A DNA stretch of 43,606 nt. Origin: Parvularcula sp038745625. Its GTDB lineage: Bacteria > Pseudomonadota > Alphaproteobacteria > Caulobacterales > Parvularculaceae. Where the stretch lies: NCBI GenBank assembly GCA_038745625.1, contig JBCDLG010000013.1, forward strand, positions 1-43,606. Reading direction: 5' to 3'. The notes beneath the pieces were generated by a model. The model was given only the letters and a program-made list of their open reading frames with translations, was not told the DNA's origin and did no database searches. The stretch's first letter is position 1. Each line of letters starts with the position of its first letter. A program made the position numbers and the translations under genes. This document shows positions 10,299 through 19,249 of this stretch, piece by piece.

Positions 10299-11698
10299 CT
10301 CGCGCGCAGGCCGAGCCTCACCACGAACCCGCCAGCGATCTCTTCGATGCCCGCCTGGTCCCATTTTGACGAGTGGACAAAGGTGCGAACGAGGCCAAAG
10401 CCGAACTGTCTTGGATCGGGCAACTCCGCAGGCTCGGCCCAGGTCATTTGCAGCTCGTCCCCGTCGAGCGCCCATGACAGTTTGCACGGTTTCTTCGCGT
10501 GCAGTGCGCCCCGCTCGGAGGAGAGGCGCGCCAGCTCATAAAGGATGATGGCGGCGTTGACCGCCTGTTTGCCAGCGAAACGGCTCTCGCTCCCCTCACG
10601 GACGATGAGTGTTCGATCGGGGTCAAAGGGCTCAAGAACTGCGTCCACCACGGCCGCCATCGGCGCCTGCTGCGAGGCATCCCGGAAGACAAGATCATGG
10701 GCCGATGCGAGCGCCTGGAGCTGATAGAGGAGGCGGCTGCGCAAGCCCTCTGCGGTGCCGTCGCCATCACCAGCGCCGCGGGTGATAACCTGGACCGTGG
10801 AGAAGAGGTTCCGTACGCGGTGATCGAGTTCGCGGATCAGCCGCTCGCGCTCTTCCTCCGCTGCGACCGTTGCCGTCACGTCGCGCTGGACAGCGAGCCA
10901 TGCATTCGGCTCACCGCTTTCGTTGAATGTGGGTGATACGGACCATTCCACATAGAAGGGTGTGCCGTCCTTCTTGTAGTTGACCGTCCGCGTGTGCTCA
11001 TGGCCTTGGCCTGCGACCAAGCTTTCTTTCAGCGCCGCCAGCGCCTTGCGGTCGGTGAGGGGGCCTTGAAGGATCCGCGGCGTCTTGCCGACCACTTCGT
11101 TCGCTGCATAGCCGGTCATCCGCTCAAACCCCTTGCTGACCCAGGTGATCCGGGGCCCGGGCTTTTCGAGCGGTGCGTATTCCGTCATCAGGACACTGTC
11201 ATTGGCCTGATTAAGCGCGAACTCGAGCTCGCGTGTCCTGTCGATGGCTTCTTGCAGGCGATGATCCGTGAGCCGCACATCGCCCGTGAGCGCATCGACG
11301 GCTTCGCGCTGCACGGTGATATCCCATTGCGACCCGAAGAAATGAGTGAGTTCGCCATCGTCGTCATAGACCGGACTGATATGCAGCGCGTTCCAAAACG
11401 GCGTTCCGTCTTTTTTGTAGTTGAGCAGCTCGAAATAGCCGAAGGTCTGCTCGGCGATTGAGGCGCGGATTTTCTCAACGACCTCTTGGTCTGTATCAGG
11501 ACCTTGCAGAAACCGGCAGTTCTTCCCGACCACCTCGTCGAGGCCGTAACCTGTGAGATGGAGGAAGGCGTCATTGGCGAAGACGATCGGATTGTCAGCC
11601 TGGTAGGGGTCGGTCGCGATCATCGCCATGCGCGTATGCGCAAAGGCTGCTTTCAAAAATGGGGCTGGCGGGTGCCCGGGCGTGTTCGATACCGTCAT
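10295..11698 (-). CDS. LOV-PAS sensor protein with HWE-type histidine kinase module
   Basis: I choose ATG 11698 (467 residues), because the first PAS domain starts soon after and the longer frame overlaps the divergent gene at 11844. Residues 20-135 form a LOV domain with the flavin motif GKNCRFLQ (59-66); Cys61 is the residue that forms the blue-light adduct. Residues 165-280 form a second PAS domain with GKTPRILQ at the same place, lacking the cysteine. The kinase part has RELDHRVRNLFSTVQ with His293 as phospho-acceptor and the HWE-type W420-A-E422. The N-box is aberrant: ELARLSSERGAL (388-399) replaces the usual ELATNAxKYGAL pattern, so the Mg-ATP asparagine is missing. It may be a weak kinase or a pseudokinase. 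No response regulator is adjacent. Confidence 0.9.
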   Translation of the reverse strand: MTVSNTPGHPPAPFLKAAFAHTRMAMIATDPYQADNPIVFANDAFLHLTGYGLDEVVGKNCRFLQGPDTDQEVVEKIRASIAEQTFGYFELLNYKKDGTPFWNALHISPVYDDDGELTHFFGSQWDITVQREAVDALTGDVRLTDHRLQEAIDRTRELEFALNQANDSVLMTEYAPLEKPGPRITWVSKGFERMTGYAANEVVGKTPRILQGPLTDRKALAALKESLVAGQGHEHTRTVNYKKDGTPFYVEWSVSPTFNESGEPNAWLAVQRDVTATVAAEEERERLIRELDHRVRNLFSTVQVITRGAGDGDGTAEGLRSRLLYQLQALASAHDLVFRDASQQAPMAAVVDAVLEPFDPDRTLIVREGSESRFAGKQAVNAAIILYELARLSSERGALHAKKPCKLSWALDGDELQMTWAEPAELPDPRQFGFGLVRTFVHSSKWDQAGIEEIAGGFVVRLGLRAS

Positions 11699-11843
11699 GG
11701 CTATGCCGAATAACGGGTCCGGGCACACCTCGCCAAGCGCCAGCGCAAAAAAGTGATCAACAGCATCTGCGCGGTGATGAGTGCTCGTCAGTCTGCCCAT
11801 CCGTGCTAGAGTCTGAGGGTGGTTCAGGGGGGACCGAAGGACG

Positions 11844-12680
11844 ATGAGCAAGAAAGTCGCGGTGGCGGTGATCCACGGGATCGGCAGCCAAGCCAACAAA
11901 CGCCCGCAGGTCTCCGATCAGCAGACCTTCTCCAAAGGCCTCTACAAAAAGCTGCGGGGTAAGCTCGGTCGCAAGGTGATGAAAAACGACGTCGCCTGGC
12001 GGGAGATTTTCTGGGCCGATATCCTCCAGGACCGGCAGGATCAGTACCTTTCGTCCATCGGTTCGCTGGTGAAGGTCGGCAGTGTGCGCCGCCTCTTGGT
12101 CAGCAACTTTGCCGACGCGCTGGCGTTCAGCCGCCGCGGCACCGCCTATGACGAGCTGCAAAATCGCATCGGGGCGACGATCGCCGATCTGCGCCGTGAT
12201 GTGGATGAGGGCACTCCGCTCGTCGTGATGGCGCACAGTTTCGGCGGCCGGATCATGTCGAATTACATGTGGGACATGCAGTCGGGTTACTTCGAGCCTG
12301 GCCAACCTTTCGATCAGTTCCAGTCCCTGGCGCGGTTCATCACCTTCGGTTGCAACCTGCCGCTTTTCTCCTTCGCATTCCCGCCGGAGGAGCTGGAGCC
12401 CTTTGCCTACCCCGGCGTCGGGCTCGATCAGCGGTTCCTTGGTGAGCCATGGTGGCAGAACTATTACGACCCCCAGGATCTCCTCGCCTTTCCGATCGCG
12501 CCGGTGGCGCCGTCCTACCAGGCGCTCGCTGATGATGGACAGCTTGCCGATATCCGCGTCAATGTCGGCAGTGTGCTGAAGTCCTGGAACACGCTCAGCC
12601 ATGATGAGTACTGGACGGCGAACCAGTTCTTTGAGCCGGTGGCCGAGACGCTCAAGAGCCTGATCGAGGCCAACAGCTAG
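11844..12680 (+). CDS. Alpha/beta-hydrolase-like protein, unknown substrate
   Basis: The 278-residue protein has a lipase-like layout without a signal peptide, so it should be cytoplasmic. Near the N-terminus is VAVIHGIGSQ (HGIG at 11-14), the usual oxyanion-side motif. The nucleophile elbow is AHSFGG with Ser132; the first position is Ala instead of the Gly of GHSxG. A late histidine in NTLSHDEYW could complete the triad. It is divergent from the LOV kinase gene with 145 bp between the starts, which would allow a shared control region. The substrate cannot be predicted. Confidence 0.75.
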   Translation: MSKKVAVAVIHGIGSQANKRPQVSDQQTFSKGLYKKLRGKLGRKVMKNDVAWREIFWADILQDRQDQYLSSIGSLVKVGSVRRLLVSNFADALAFSRRGTAYDELQNRIGATIADLRRDVDEGTPLVVMAHSFGGRIMSNYMWDMQSGYFEPGQPFDQFQSLARFITFGCNLPLFSFAFPPEELEPFAYPGVGLDQRFLGEPWWQNYYDPQDLLAFPIAPVAPSYQALADDGQLADIRVNVGSVLKSWNTLSHDEYWTANQFFEPVAETLKSLIEANS

Positions 12681-12693
12681 TCGCTGACCGCCA

Positions 12694-12721
12694 ACGAGCC
12701 TTGCGGAGAACGCAGGCTCGT
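12694..12721 (+). terminator. Hairpin after the hydrolase gene
   Basis: ACGAGCCTTGCG (12694-12705) pairs with CGCAGGCTCGT (12711-12721) across a 5-nt loop with one bulged T. It starts 14 bp after the hydrolase stop. No strong T-run follows, so it may be an imperfect terminator or an mRNA-stabilising structure before the oxidoreductase gene. Confidence 0.45.
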
Positions 12722-12766
12722 CCGACAGTCCTTCTCAAAAGAGGCCAAGTTTGAGGAGGATGGGCG

Positions 12767-14371
12767 ATGCATCAGGCGGATTTCGTGGTTGTGGGCGGCG
12801 GTTCAGCGGGTGCCTGCTTGGCGTCGCGGCTGAGCGAGGACCCCAGCTGCCGCGTTGCGCTCCTCGAAGCAGGCCCCGCCGACAAGAGCCCCGCGATCCA
12901 CATCCCCCTGGGCATCACGCTGATCACCAAGATGCCGTCGATCAATTATGGCTTTGAGACTGAACCGCAGACGGAGCTGAATGATCGTCGGATGTACTGG
13001 CCGCGGGGCAAGACCCTCGGCGGCTCGAGCTCGATCAACGCGATGTGCTACACCCGCGGCGCGCCCGAGGACTACGACAGCTGGGAGGCGGCGGGTGCGA
13101 CGGGCTGGAATTGGGAGTCGTGCTTTCCCTACTTCAAAAAAGCTGAAGACAACGAGCGCGGCGAGTCCGAGGCCCATGGCGCGGGCGGGCCATTATCCGT
13201 CTCTGACCTCCGGACCAAGAACTGGTTGAGCAAAGACTTTATCGACGCAGGCGGTGAACTTCAGTACCCGACCGATGTGGACCTCGCCGGGTTCGATCGA
13301 GAAGGGTTCGGCTGGTACCAGGTGACCCAAAAGAACGGCCAGCGCTGCTCAGCCGCAAAGGCCTATCTCTCCGATGAGGTCAAAGCGCGCAGCAATCTGA
13401 CGATCATCACTGAAGCGGCTGTTCAGCGGGTCGTTTTTGAAGGCAAGCGTGCCGTGGGCGTTGATTTCCTCCAGGGCGAAAAGGTCGAGACGATCAAAGC
13501 CGATCGCGAAGTGATCCTGTCAGCCGGCGCGCTCGGCTCGCCGCAGGTGCTGATGCTGTCCGGTGTTGGTCCAGCCGACCATCTCAAAGAACACGGGATT
13601 GAGGTGGTTCACGATTGCCCTGGTGTCGGCGAGAACATGCAGGACCATTTGGATGCGGCCTGGACCTACAACACCAAAAGCTCCGTCGGGTACGGATATT
13701 CCTTCGCGGCGCTTCTCCGCGCGATCCCTGAGCCCTTGCGTTATGCGTTCAAGCGCGACGGACTTCTGTCGTCGAACATCGCGGAATCGGGCGCATTCCT
13801 CAAATCCGATCCGTCGCTGCCGATCGCGGACATCCAGTTCCACTTCCTGCCCGTGATCCTGGTCGATCATGGCCGCCAGAATGTCTGGGGCGATGGGTTC
13901 ACCTTCCATGTTTGCCTGCTTTATCCCAAGAGCAAAGGAACCATCCGTCTGGGGAGCAATGACCCGTCCGCGCCGCCGAAGATCGATCCGCGCTATCTCA
14001 CGGCGGAAGAGGATTGGGAGCCCATGCGCCGGGGCCTCCGCATCGCGCGTCAGCTGGCCGATGCGCCAGCCTTCCAAAAACATGGGCCAACGCCGCGGGA
14101 GCTTGCCGGTGTGGAGCTCACCGATGAGGTGCTCGACAGCTACATCCGTGAGAAGTCAGAGACGATCTATCACCCGGTCGGCACCTGCAAGATGGGGGCG
14201 GATGACGACCCGATGGCGGTCCTCACCCCGGATCTCAAAGTCCGCGGCGTCGAAGGCCTGCGTGTGATCGATGCCTCCATCATGCCCACCCTCGTCGGCG
14301 CCAACACCAACGCGCCAACGATCATGATCGCTGAACGTGCCGCGGATTTGATCAAGGGCGAGTCTGTTTAG
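12767..14371 (+). CDS. GMC-family FAD-dependent alcohol/choline dehydrogenase
   Basis: The 534-residue protein is a GMC oxidoreductase of the BetA/AlkJ group, which oxidises primary alcohols or choline with FAD, usually passing electrons to the respiratory chain. The FAD-binding motif VVGGGSAGACLASRL covers residues 8-22, and the GMC signature with GKTLGGSSSINAM covers 81-93. The catalytic histidine is His469 in YHPVGTCKMG, and the C-terminal GANTNAPTIMIAERAADLI closes the FAD domain. An AGGAGG site sits at 12753-12758. No betaine-aldehyde dehydrogenase or choline transporter is nearby, so a general alcohol dehydrogenase is as likely as BetA. The stop overlaps by 4 bp the stop of the convergent patatin gene. 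Confidence 0.92.
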   Translation: MHQADFVVVGGGSAGACLASRLSEDPSCRVALLEAGPADKSPAIHIPLGITLITKMPSINYGFETEPQTELNDRRMYWPRGKTLGGSSSINAMCYTRGAPEDYDSWEAAGATGWNWESCFPYFKKAEDNERGESEAHGAGGPLSVSDLRTKNWLSKDFIDAGGELQYPTDVDLAGFDREGFGWYQVTQKNGQRCSAAKAYLSDEVKARSNLTIITEAAVQRVVFEGKRAVGVDFLQGEKVETIKADREVILSAGALGSPQVLMLSGVGPADHLKEHGIEVVHDCPGVGENMQDHLDAAWTYNTKSSVGYGYSFAALLRAIPEPLRYAFKRDGLLSSNIAESGAFLKSDPSLPIADIQFHFLPVILVDHGRQNVWGDGFTFHVCLLYPKSKGTIRLGSNDPSAPPKIDPRYLTAEEDWEPMRRGLRIARQLADAPAFQKHGPTPRELAGVELTDEVLDSYIREKSETIYHPVGTCKMGADDDPMAVLTPDLKVRGVEGLRVIDASIMPTLVGANTNAPTIMIAERAADLIKGESV

Positions 14372-15855
14372 TGTGTGCCTTCAAACGCAGCGACTATCTC
14401 TGAACGCCGGTTCATGGTGCTCATGTAGCCAAGTTGCCACATGAGCGTCCCTTGACCCCAATCGTCTCCCCACGGGTCTTGTTCTGATAAGTTCTCAATC
14501 TCGCCCTGCTGGAAGTCATAAAGAAAGCTGACTTTCGATGCGCGTCCTGCGCGCCAGTACGCGCTAACCTCATTATCCAGTGCGCAATAGCTACCCGTCT
14601 CACAGCCCGTGTTTGGCCGCATTGTTTGCGCCTCGTTCCAAAGGTTGGTGCCAACAGGGATGACATAGTCGCCTTCTGTTGTAAGTGCGGCCAGTCCGTC
14701 AATAATGATAGGCTCAAAACCGCGTACATCACCCATCTGCGCAATTGTCCGTCTGTATACTGCATCTTGGTGAAGGAAGCTTGGCCTGTTCTTTATCGTT
14801 CCTAGTCTGACGTTCGGGCGGCCTATGGAGAAATGGTGTGGAAAGTTCGTTGTCGTATCAATTTGGATGATGACACGATTGATGTGGCGATCTTTGAAGC
14901 GATCCAACACTTCAAAAGCTGTACGATAGCCGTAGTTGTCGAAGACCCCACCATCAATCAGTGTCAGGTGTTCGCGTTCATCTTTAATGTTGGTCCGGAA
15001 GCGGCGCTTAATCTCAAATGCACAGTATGTACCGTCCGCATAGCGAGCATCGTCACAAATGTCTGTTCGTGCGTCTAGCTGGTAGAACCCGGGAATCGCG
15101 CCGGACACAAATGCGCCCAACGCAATGGGAAGTGCGGCAACGCCGTTAGCTTCAGGAAACTCTGATTCTTTCAAAACGCTGAGCTCGCGAACACGATAAG
15201 CGGCGAAGTAGGCGTCTGAGAAGACAAAGGGCGCTTCGGAGGGATAGATCGTGGCGTTGAAGAAAACGTCAGGTTGTCCTGCGGCTTTCGCCTCACCAAA
15301 TGTTACTCCATCGCTGAAAGCGGTGTTCATTCGCTCGAAACGATTGTTTCTGGGTTTAACTGTGGTCCCCAACGCTAGAGCCTCGCTTATTGCGCGGCGG
15401 CGATCACGCAGACTGTAGTCTGCATCATCTTGTCCGCTTAATGTCCACGCTGTTCGGTCTGCGACATAGGCCCCAGCTCCCCAGGCCCCGCCAGACGTGC
15501 CCGAAACAAAGTCCAGCAGTGACAATGCGGATGCCTGCTTGCCGTCAACGATGACAGTGATGTCCTCCAGCGCGTGAAAAGCGCCGAGGGTGTATGCTGC
15601 AGCGCGAGCTCCCCCGCCAGCAGTTGCGATCCCGAATACGATTCCATCGGAATCGTATTCGCCGTCCTCGCTTCCGATTGTCGCGGCATTCTGAACTGGA
15701 AAAGTCATAGCGGCCTTTGCCGACCTGTGATCGGCGTTAGGGGTGCTGACTGACCACGGAATGGAATCGAACCGGGGTAGAGTATTCGTTTTCTCGACAG
15801 CACACCCTGAAAAGATAATTATCATTAACAAACATATATTTAAGCGGATTTTCAT
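14368..15855 (-). CDS. Patatin-like phospholipase, putative lipoprotein
   Basis: From ATG 15855 the product has 495 residues and a lipoprotein signal peptide (MKIRLNICLLMIIIFSGC, lipid-modified Cys18), which decides the start. The patatin fold is shown by the oxyanion motif GGGAR (residues 80-84), the nucleophile GTSGG with Ser121, and the dyad aspartate in DGGVFDNYG (Asp301). Patatin-like enzymes are Ser-Asp acyl hydrolases acting on phospholipids or other lipids. The gene is noticeably AT-rich: 27 of 60 bases are G/C in both 14701-14760 and 15301-15360, against 40 of 60 in the oxidoreductase at 14041-14100. It sits as a single gene between the oxidoreductase and the ATP synthase operon, which suggests acquisition by transfer. 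Confidence 0.88.
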   Translation of the reverse strand: MKIRLNICLLMIIIFSGCAVEKTNTLPRFDSIPWSVSTPNADHRSAKAAMTFPVQNAATIGSEDGEYDSDGIVFGIATAGGGARAAAYTLGAFHALEDITVIVDGKQASALSLLDFVSGTSGGAWGAGAYVADRTAWTLSGQDDADYSLRDRRRAISEALALGTTVKPRNNRFERMNTAFSDGVTFGEAKAAGQPDVFFNATIYPSEAPFVFSDAYFAAYRVRELSVLKESEFPEANGVAALPIALGAFVSGAIPGFYQLDARTDICDDARYADGTYCAFEIKRRFRTNIKDEREHLTLIDGGVFDNYGYRTAFEVLDRFKDRHINRVIIQIDTTTNFPHHFSIGRPNVRLGTIKNRPSFLHQDAVYRRTIAQMGDVRGFEPIIIDGLAALTTEGDYVIPVGTNLWNEAQTMRPNTGCETGSYCALDNEVSAYWRAGRASKVSFLYDFQQGEIENLSEQDPWGDDWGQGTLMWQLGYMSTMNRRSEIVAAFEGTH

Positions 15856-16096
15856 ATGTAGGCGCCTAGCTGATTTTGGCAGCGATATGACAGCATCCTC
15901 TTTGCGTTGAAAGGATGGTTTGCAGTCCAGGTCATCCCTATCGCGAGCGTCGTCAATACGCGCATTGCACCCCTGAAAAACGCGTGCTAGCGGCCCGGCT
16001 GCGCATGCGGGAGATCGCTTCCCGCTCCTGTTGCCGCCTGGCTTTTGAGCATCTTGAAGCGCGGGGCGGCTATCCGCGACGGAGAAGAAGAACACT

Positions 16097-16645
16097 ATGG
16101 CCGACCCACGGTCCGAGATCGCCGAACGCTACGCTTCCGCTTTTTTCGAATTGGCCCAGGAAGAAGGCAAGGTGGACGTCATTGAGCGCGACCTGATGGG
16201 GCTTCGCGAGGCCTATGACGGGAGCGCGGACCTGCGGCGCCTCATTCACTCACCGGCCTTCCCAGCCGAGACCAAAATGGAAGGTCTCGAAGCGATCCTC
16301 CAGAAGGCTGGCGCAGATCAGATGACAATCAATGTCGTCAAATTGGCGGCGAAGAACCGCCGGCTCGCGGCCCTGCCAGTCCTGGCGTTGACTTTCAAAC
16401 GCCTGGCCACCGAGGCCCGCGGCGAAGTCACTGCAGAGGTCGTGTCCGCCCATCCGCTGAACGATGATCAAGCGACCGAGCTGCGTGCCCAGCTCCGCGC
16501 CTCGATCGGCAAAGATATCAACCTCGATGCCCGCACCGACCCTGATCTTCTCGGCGGCCTGATTGTCAAAATCGGCAGCCGGATGATCGATTCCTCCCTC
16601 AAAACCAAATTGGCGCGCCTACGCGCCCGACTGAAAGAGGCGTAA
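16097..16645 (+). CDS. atpH: ATP synthase F1 delta subunit
   Basis: This 182-residue protein is the delta subunit (mitochondrial OSCP), linking the F1 head to the peripheral stalk. It opens RSEIAERYASAFFELAQEEGK, the family N-terminal signature, and ends SRMIDSSLKTKLARLRARLKEA, matching the C-terminal stalk-binding part (DGSVRGKLxxL-like). It is the first gene of the F1 operon; the promoter should lie in the 240 bp of 15856-16096. As is usual in alphaproteobacteria, the F0 genes are not in this operon. A GAGAAGAAG site precedes the ATG. Confidence 0.97.
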   Translation: MADPRSEIAERYASAFFELAQEEGKVDVIERDLMGLREAYDGSADLRRLIHSPAFPAETKMEGLEAILQKAGADQMTINVVKLAAKNRRLAALPVLALTFKRLATEARGEVTAEVVSAHPLNDDQATELRAQLRASIGKDINLDARTDPDLLGGLIVKIGSRMIDSSLKTKLARLRARLKEA

Positions 16646-16649
16646 GCGT

Positions 16650-18182
16650 ATGGAACTCAACGCGTCAGAAATCAGCTCCATCCTGAAATCGCAGATCAAG
16701 GATTTCGGCAAAGATGCCGAGGTCTCTGAGATCGGCCAGGTGCTGTCCGTGGGCGACGGGATCGCTCGCGTCTACGGCCTCGACAATGTCCGCGCTGGTG
16801 AGATGGTCGAGTTCGAAGGCGGCATCCGCGGCATGGCGCTGAACCTTGAAGACGACAATGTCGGTGTCGTGATCTTCGGCGATGACAGCGGCATCAGCGA
16901 AGGCCAGACAGTCAAGCGCACCGAGGCCATTGTGGACGTGCCTGTCGGCAAGGGCCTCCTTGGCCGCGTTGTTGATCCCCTTGGCAACCCGCTCGACGGC
17001 AAAGGCCCGATCGAGAGCACTGAGCGCCGCTTGGTCGACGTCAAAGCACCCGGCATCCTGCCGCGGAAATCGGTGCACGAACCTGTGCAGACCGGTATCA
17101 AGGCCATCGACGCGATGATCCCTGTTGGCCGTGGTCAGCGCGAGCTGGTCATTGGTGACCGCCAGACGGGCAAGACCGCGATCTGCATCGATGCGATGCT
17201 CAACCAGCGCGAGCCGAACGCGGCGGCGGCTGACGATTCAGGCAAACTCTTCTGCATCTATGTTGCGATCGGCCAGAAGCGTTCGACCGTCGCGCAGATC
17301 GTCAAAACGCTGCAGGACAATGGCGCGCTTGAGTACACGATCGTGGTCGCCGCGACCGCGTCGGACCCAGCGCCGCTTCAGTACCTCGCGCCATTCGCTG
17401 GTTGCGCGATGGGTGAGTATTTCCGCGACAACGGCATGCACGCTGTGATCGTCTATGACGACCTCACCAAGCAGGCTGTGTCCTACCGTCAGATGTCGCT
17501 GCTTCTTCGCCGTCCACCAGGCCGCGAAGCGTTCCCGGGCGATGTCTTCTATCTTCACTCCCGGCTTCTGGAGCGCGCGGCGAAGCTCAATGAGGACCAC
17601 GGCTCGGGCTCGCTGACCGCGCTGCCGATCATTGAGACCCAGGCGAACGACGTCTCGGCCTATATCCCGACCAACGTGATCTCGATCACCGATGGTCAGA
17701 TCTTCCTTGAAACAGACCTCTTCTACCAAGGCATCCGTCCGGCTGTGAATGTCGGCCTGTCGGTGAGCCGGGTGGGTTCCTCGGCGCAGATCAAGGCGAT
17801 GAAGCAGGTCGCTGGTAAGATTAAGGGTGAGCTTGCTCAGTACCGTGAGCTTGCGGCCTTCGCGCAGTTCGGCTCCGACCTTGATGCCGCGACACAGGCG
17901 ACCCTCAACCGCGGTGCGCGCCTGACCGAGCTCCTCAAACAACCACAATACTCGCCGCTTCAGGTCGAAGAGCAGGTGGCGGTGATCTTCGCGGGGACCC
18001 GCGGCTATCTTGACGGCATCGACACGGCCCAGGTCGGTAAGTTCGAGCAAGAATTCCTGCGTTACATGCAGAGCCTGCATAGCGACGTTCTCACGGCCAT
18101 CCGTGATCAGAAGAAAATCTCGGACGACCTCGACAAGAAACTGACCGAGATCCTCGACACCTTCGCGGAGAACTTCTCGTAA
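16650..18182 (+). CDS. atpA: ATP synthase F1 alpha subunit
   Basis: The 510-residue protein is the regulatory, nucleotide-binding alpha subunit of F1. The P-loop GDRQTGKT is at residues 169-176. The family signature PAVNVGLSVSRVGSSAQ is present near residue 365, and the N-terminal beta-barrel begins with EISSILKSQI. It begins 4 bp after atpH. A 181-bp gap with no open frame of note separates it from atpG. Confidence 0.98.
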   Translation: MELNASEISSILKSQIKDFGKDAEVSEIGQVLSVGDGIARVYGLDNVRAGEMVEFEGGIRGMALNLEDDNVGVVIFGDDSGISEGQTVKRTEAIVDVPVGKGLLGRVVDPLGNPLDGKGPIESTERRLVDVKAPGILPRKSVHEPVQTGIKAIDAMIPVGRGQRELVIGDRQTGKTAICIDAMLNQREPNAAAADDSGKLFCIYVAIGQKRSTVAQIVKTLQDNGALEYTIVVAATASDPAPLQYLAPFAGCAMGEYFRDNGMHAVIVYDDLTKQAVSYRQMSLLLRRPPGREAFPGDVFYLHSRLLERAAKLNEDHGSGSLTALPIIETQANDVSAYIPTNVISITDGQIFLETDLFYQGIRPAVNVGLSVSRVGSSAQIKAMKQVAGKIKGELAQYRELAAFAQFGSDLDAATQATLNRGARLTELLKQPQYSPLQVEEQVAVIFAGTRGYLDGIDTAQVGKFEQEFLRYMQSLHSDVLTAIRDQKKISDDLDKKLTEILDTFAENFS

Positions 18183-18363
18183 GGGGCCGCCCTTGTTGGA
18201 GGCTCATTTCGAGGCCGTCACGCGGCGGTGTTTGCCAGAAGGCGTCGGCGGTCACTGTCGCCGGAGTGGCGATACGACATTGCGAGCAGCCTAGAGGGGT
18301 GCTCGCTGAACGATTGAAGCGAATGACCGAGCGTTTCACGCTTGGCTTGGACGAGATCAACAG

Positions 18364-19245
18364 ATGCCTAGTCTCAAAGACCTTAAAACCCGTATCGGCT
18401 CGGTGAAGTCGACGCAGAAGATCACCAAAGCCAAGCAGATGGTGGCTGCGGCCAAGCTGCGCCGTGCGGAAGAGGCGGCGACGGCTGCTCGTCCCTATGC
18501 TGAGCGGATTGAGACGGTGCTTGCTAACCTCGCCGCTGGTCTGACGCCGGGCGCGCCGGGGCCAAAATTGCTGACGGGGACCGGCAAAGAGAACACCCAT
18601 CTTCTTGTGGTCGCGACTGCCGATCGCGGCCTTTGCGGCGCCTTCAACTCGTCCATCGCGCGCCTCGCGCGGGAGCACATCGTCAAGCTCCAAAGCGAGG
18701 GCAAGACGGTCAAACTCTTCACCGTCGGGACCAAGGGCTACGAGCTTTTGAAGCGGCTCTACGGCGATCTCATCGTCGAAAAGATCGACTTCAAAGAAAC
18801 CCGGAACATCGGCTTTGATGAAGCCTCGCAAATCAGCACCAAGCTTCTCGAGATGTACGACGCTGGGGCGTTCGATGTCGCCACCGTTTTCTTCGGCCGC
18901 TATCAAACGGTGATCACGCAAGTGCCCACGGCCAGCCAGATTATCCCGGCAAAACCGCCAGCCGTCGAGGAAGGCGAGAACAAGATCTCTGCGCCTTACG
19001 AATATGAGCCGGATGAGGAAACGATCCTTGAGACGTTGTTGCCGCGCTATGTCGGTGTGCAGGTGTTCCGTGCACTGCTCGAAAACGTGGCATCCGAGCA
19101 GGCCGCGTCGATGACCGCCATGGACAACGCAACCCGCAACGCGGGCGAGCTGATCGATAAGCTCAACATTCAGTACAACCGGGCCCGCCAGGCCCAGATC
19201 ACGACGGAACTCGTCGAAATCATCGCAGGCGCTGAGAGCGTCTAA
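18364..19245 (+). CDS. atpG: ATP synthase F1 gamma subunit
   Basis: The 293-residue protein is the rotating central stalk of F1. The N-terminus PSLKDLKTRIGSVKSTQKIT and TKAKQMVAAAKLRRAE are the standard coiled-coil start, and the C-terminal helix includes MTAMDNATRNAGELIDKLN, the gamma signature. TADRGLCGAFNSSI in the Rossmann-like domain is also conserved. In most operons atpD follows directly; here another gene starts 4 bp after the stop. Confidence 0.98.
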   Translation: MPSLKDLKTRIGSVKSTQKITKAKQMVAAAKLRRAEEAATAARPYAERIETVLANLAAGLTPGAPGPKLLTGTGKENTHLLVVATADRGLCGAFNSSIARLAREHIVKLQSEGKTVKLFTVGTKGYELLKRLYGDLIVEKIDFKETRNIGFDEASQISTKLLEMYDAGAFDVATVFFGRYQTVITQVPTASQIIPAKPPAVEEGENKISAPYEYEPDEETILETLLPRYVGVQVFRALLENVASEQAASMTAMDNATRNAGELIDKLNIQYNRARQAQITTELVEIIAGAESV

Positions 19246-19249
19246 CGCC

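Noticed and set aside
11757..12602. 281-residue minus-strand open frame
   Set aside because: It overlaps the hydrolase gene, which has the HGIG and AHSFGG motifs; the opposite frame has none.
15805..15830. Fur-box-like GATAATTATCATT
   Set aside because: It falls in the coding part of the patatin signal peptide (codons for Met-Ile-Ile-Ile), where AT-rich hydrophobic codons produce the pattern by chance.
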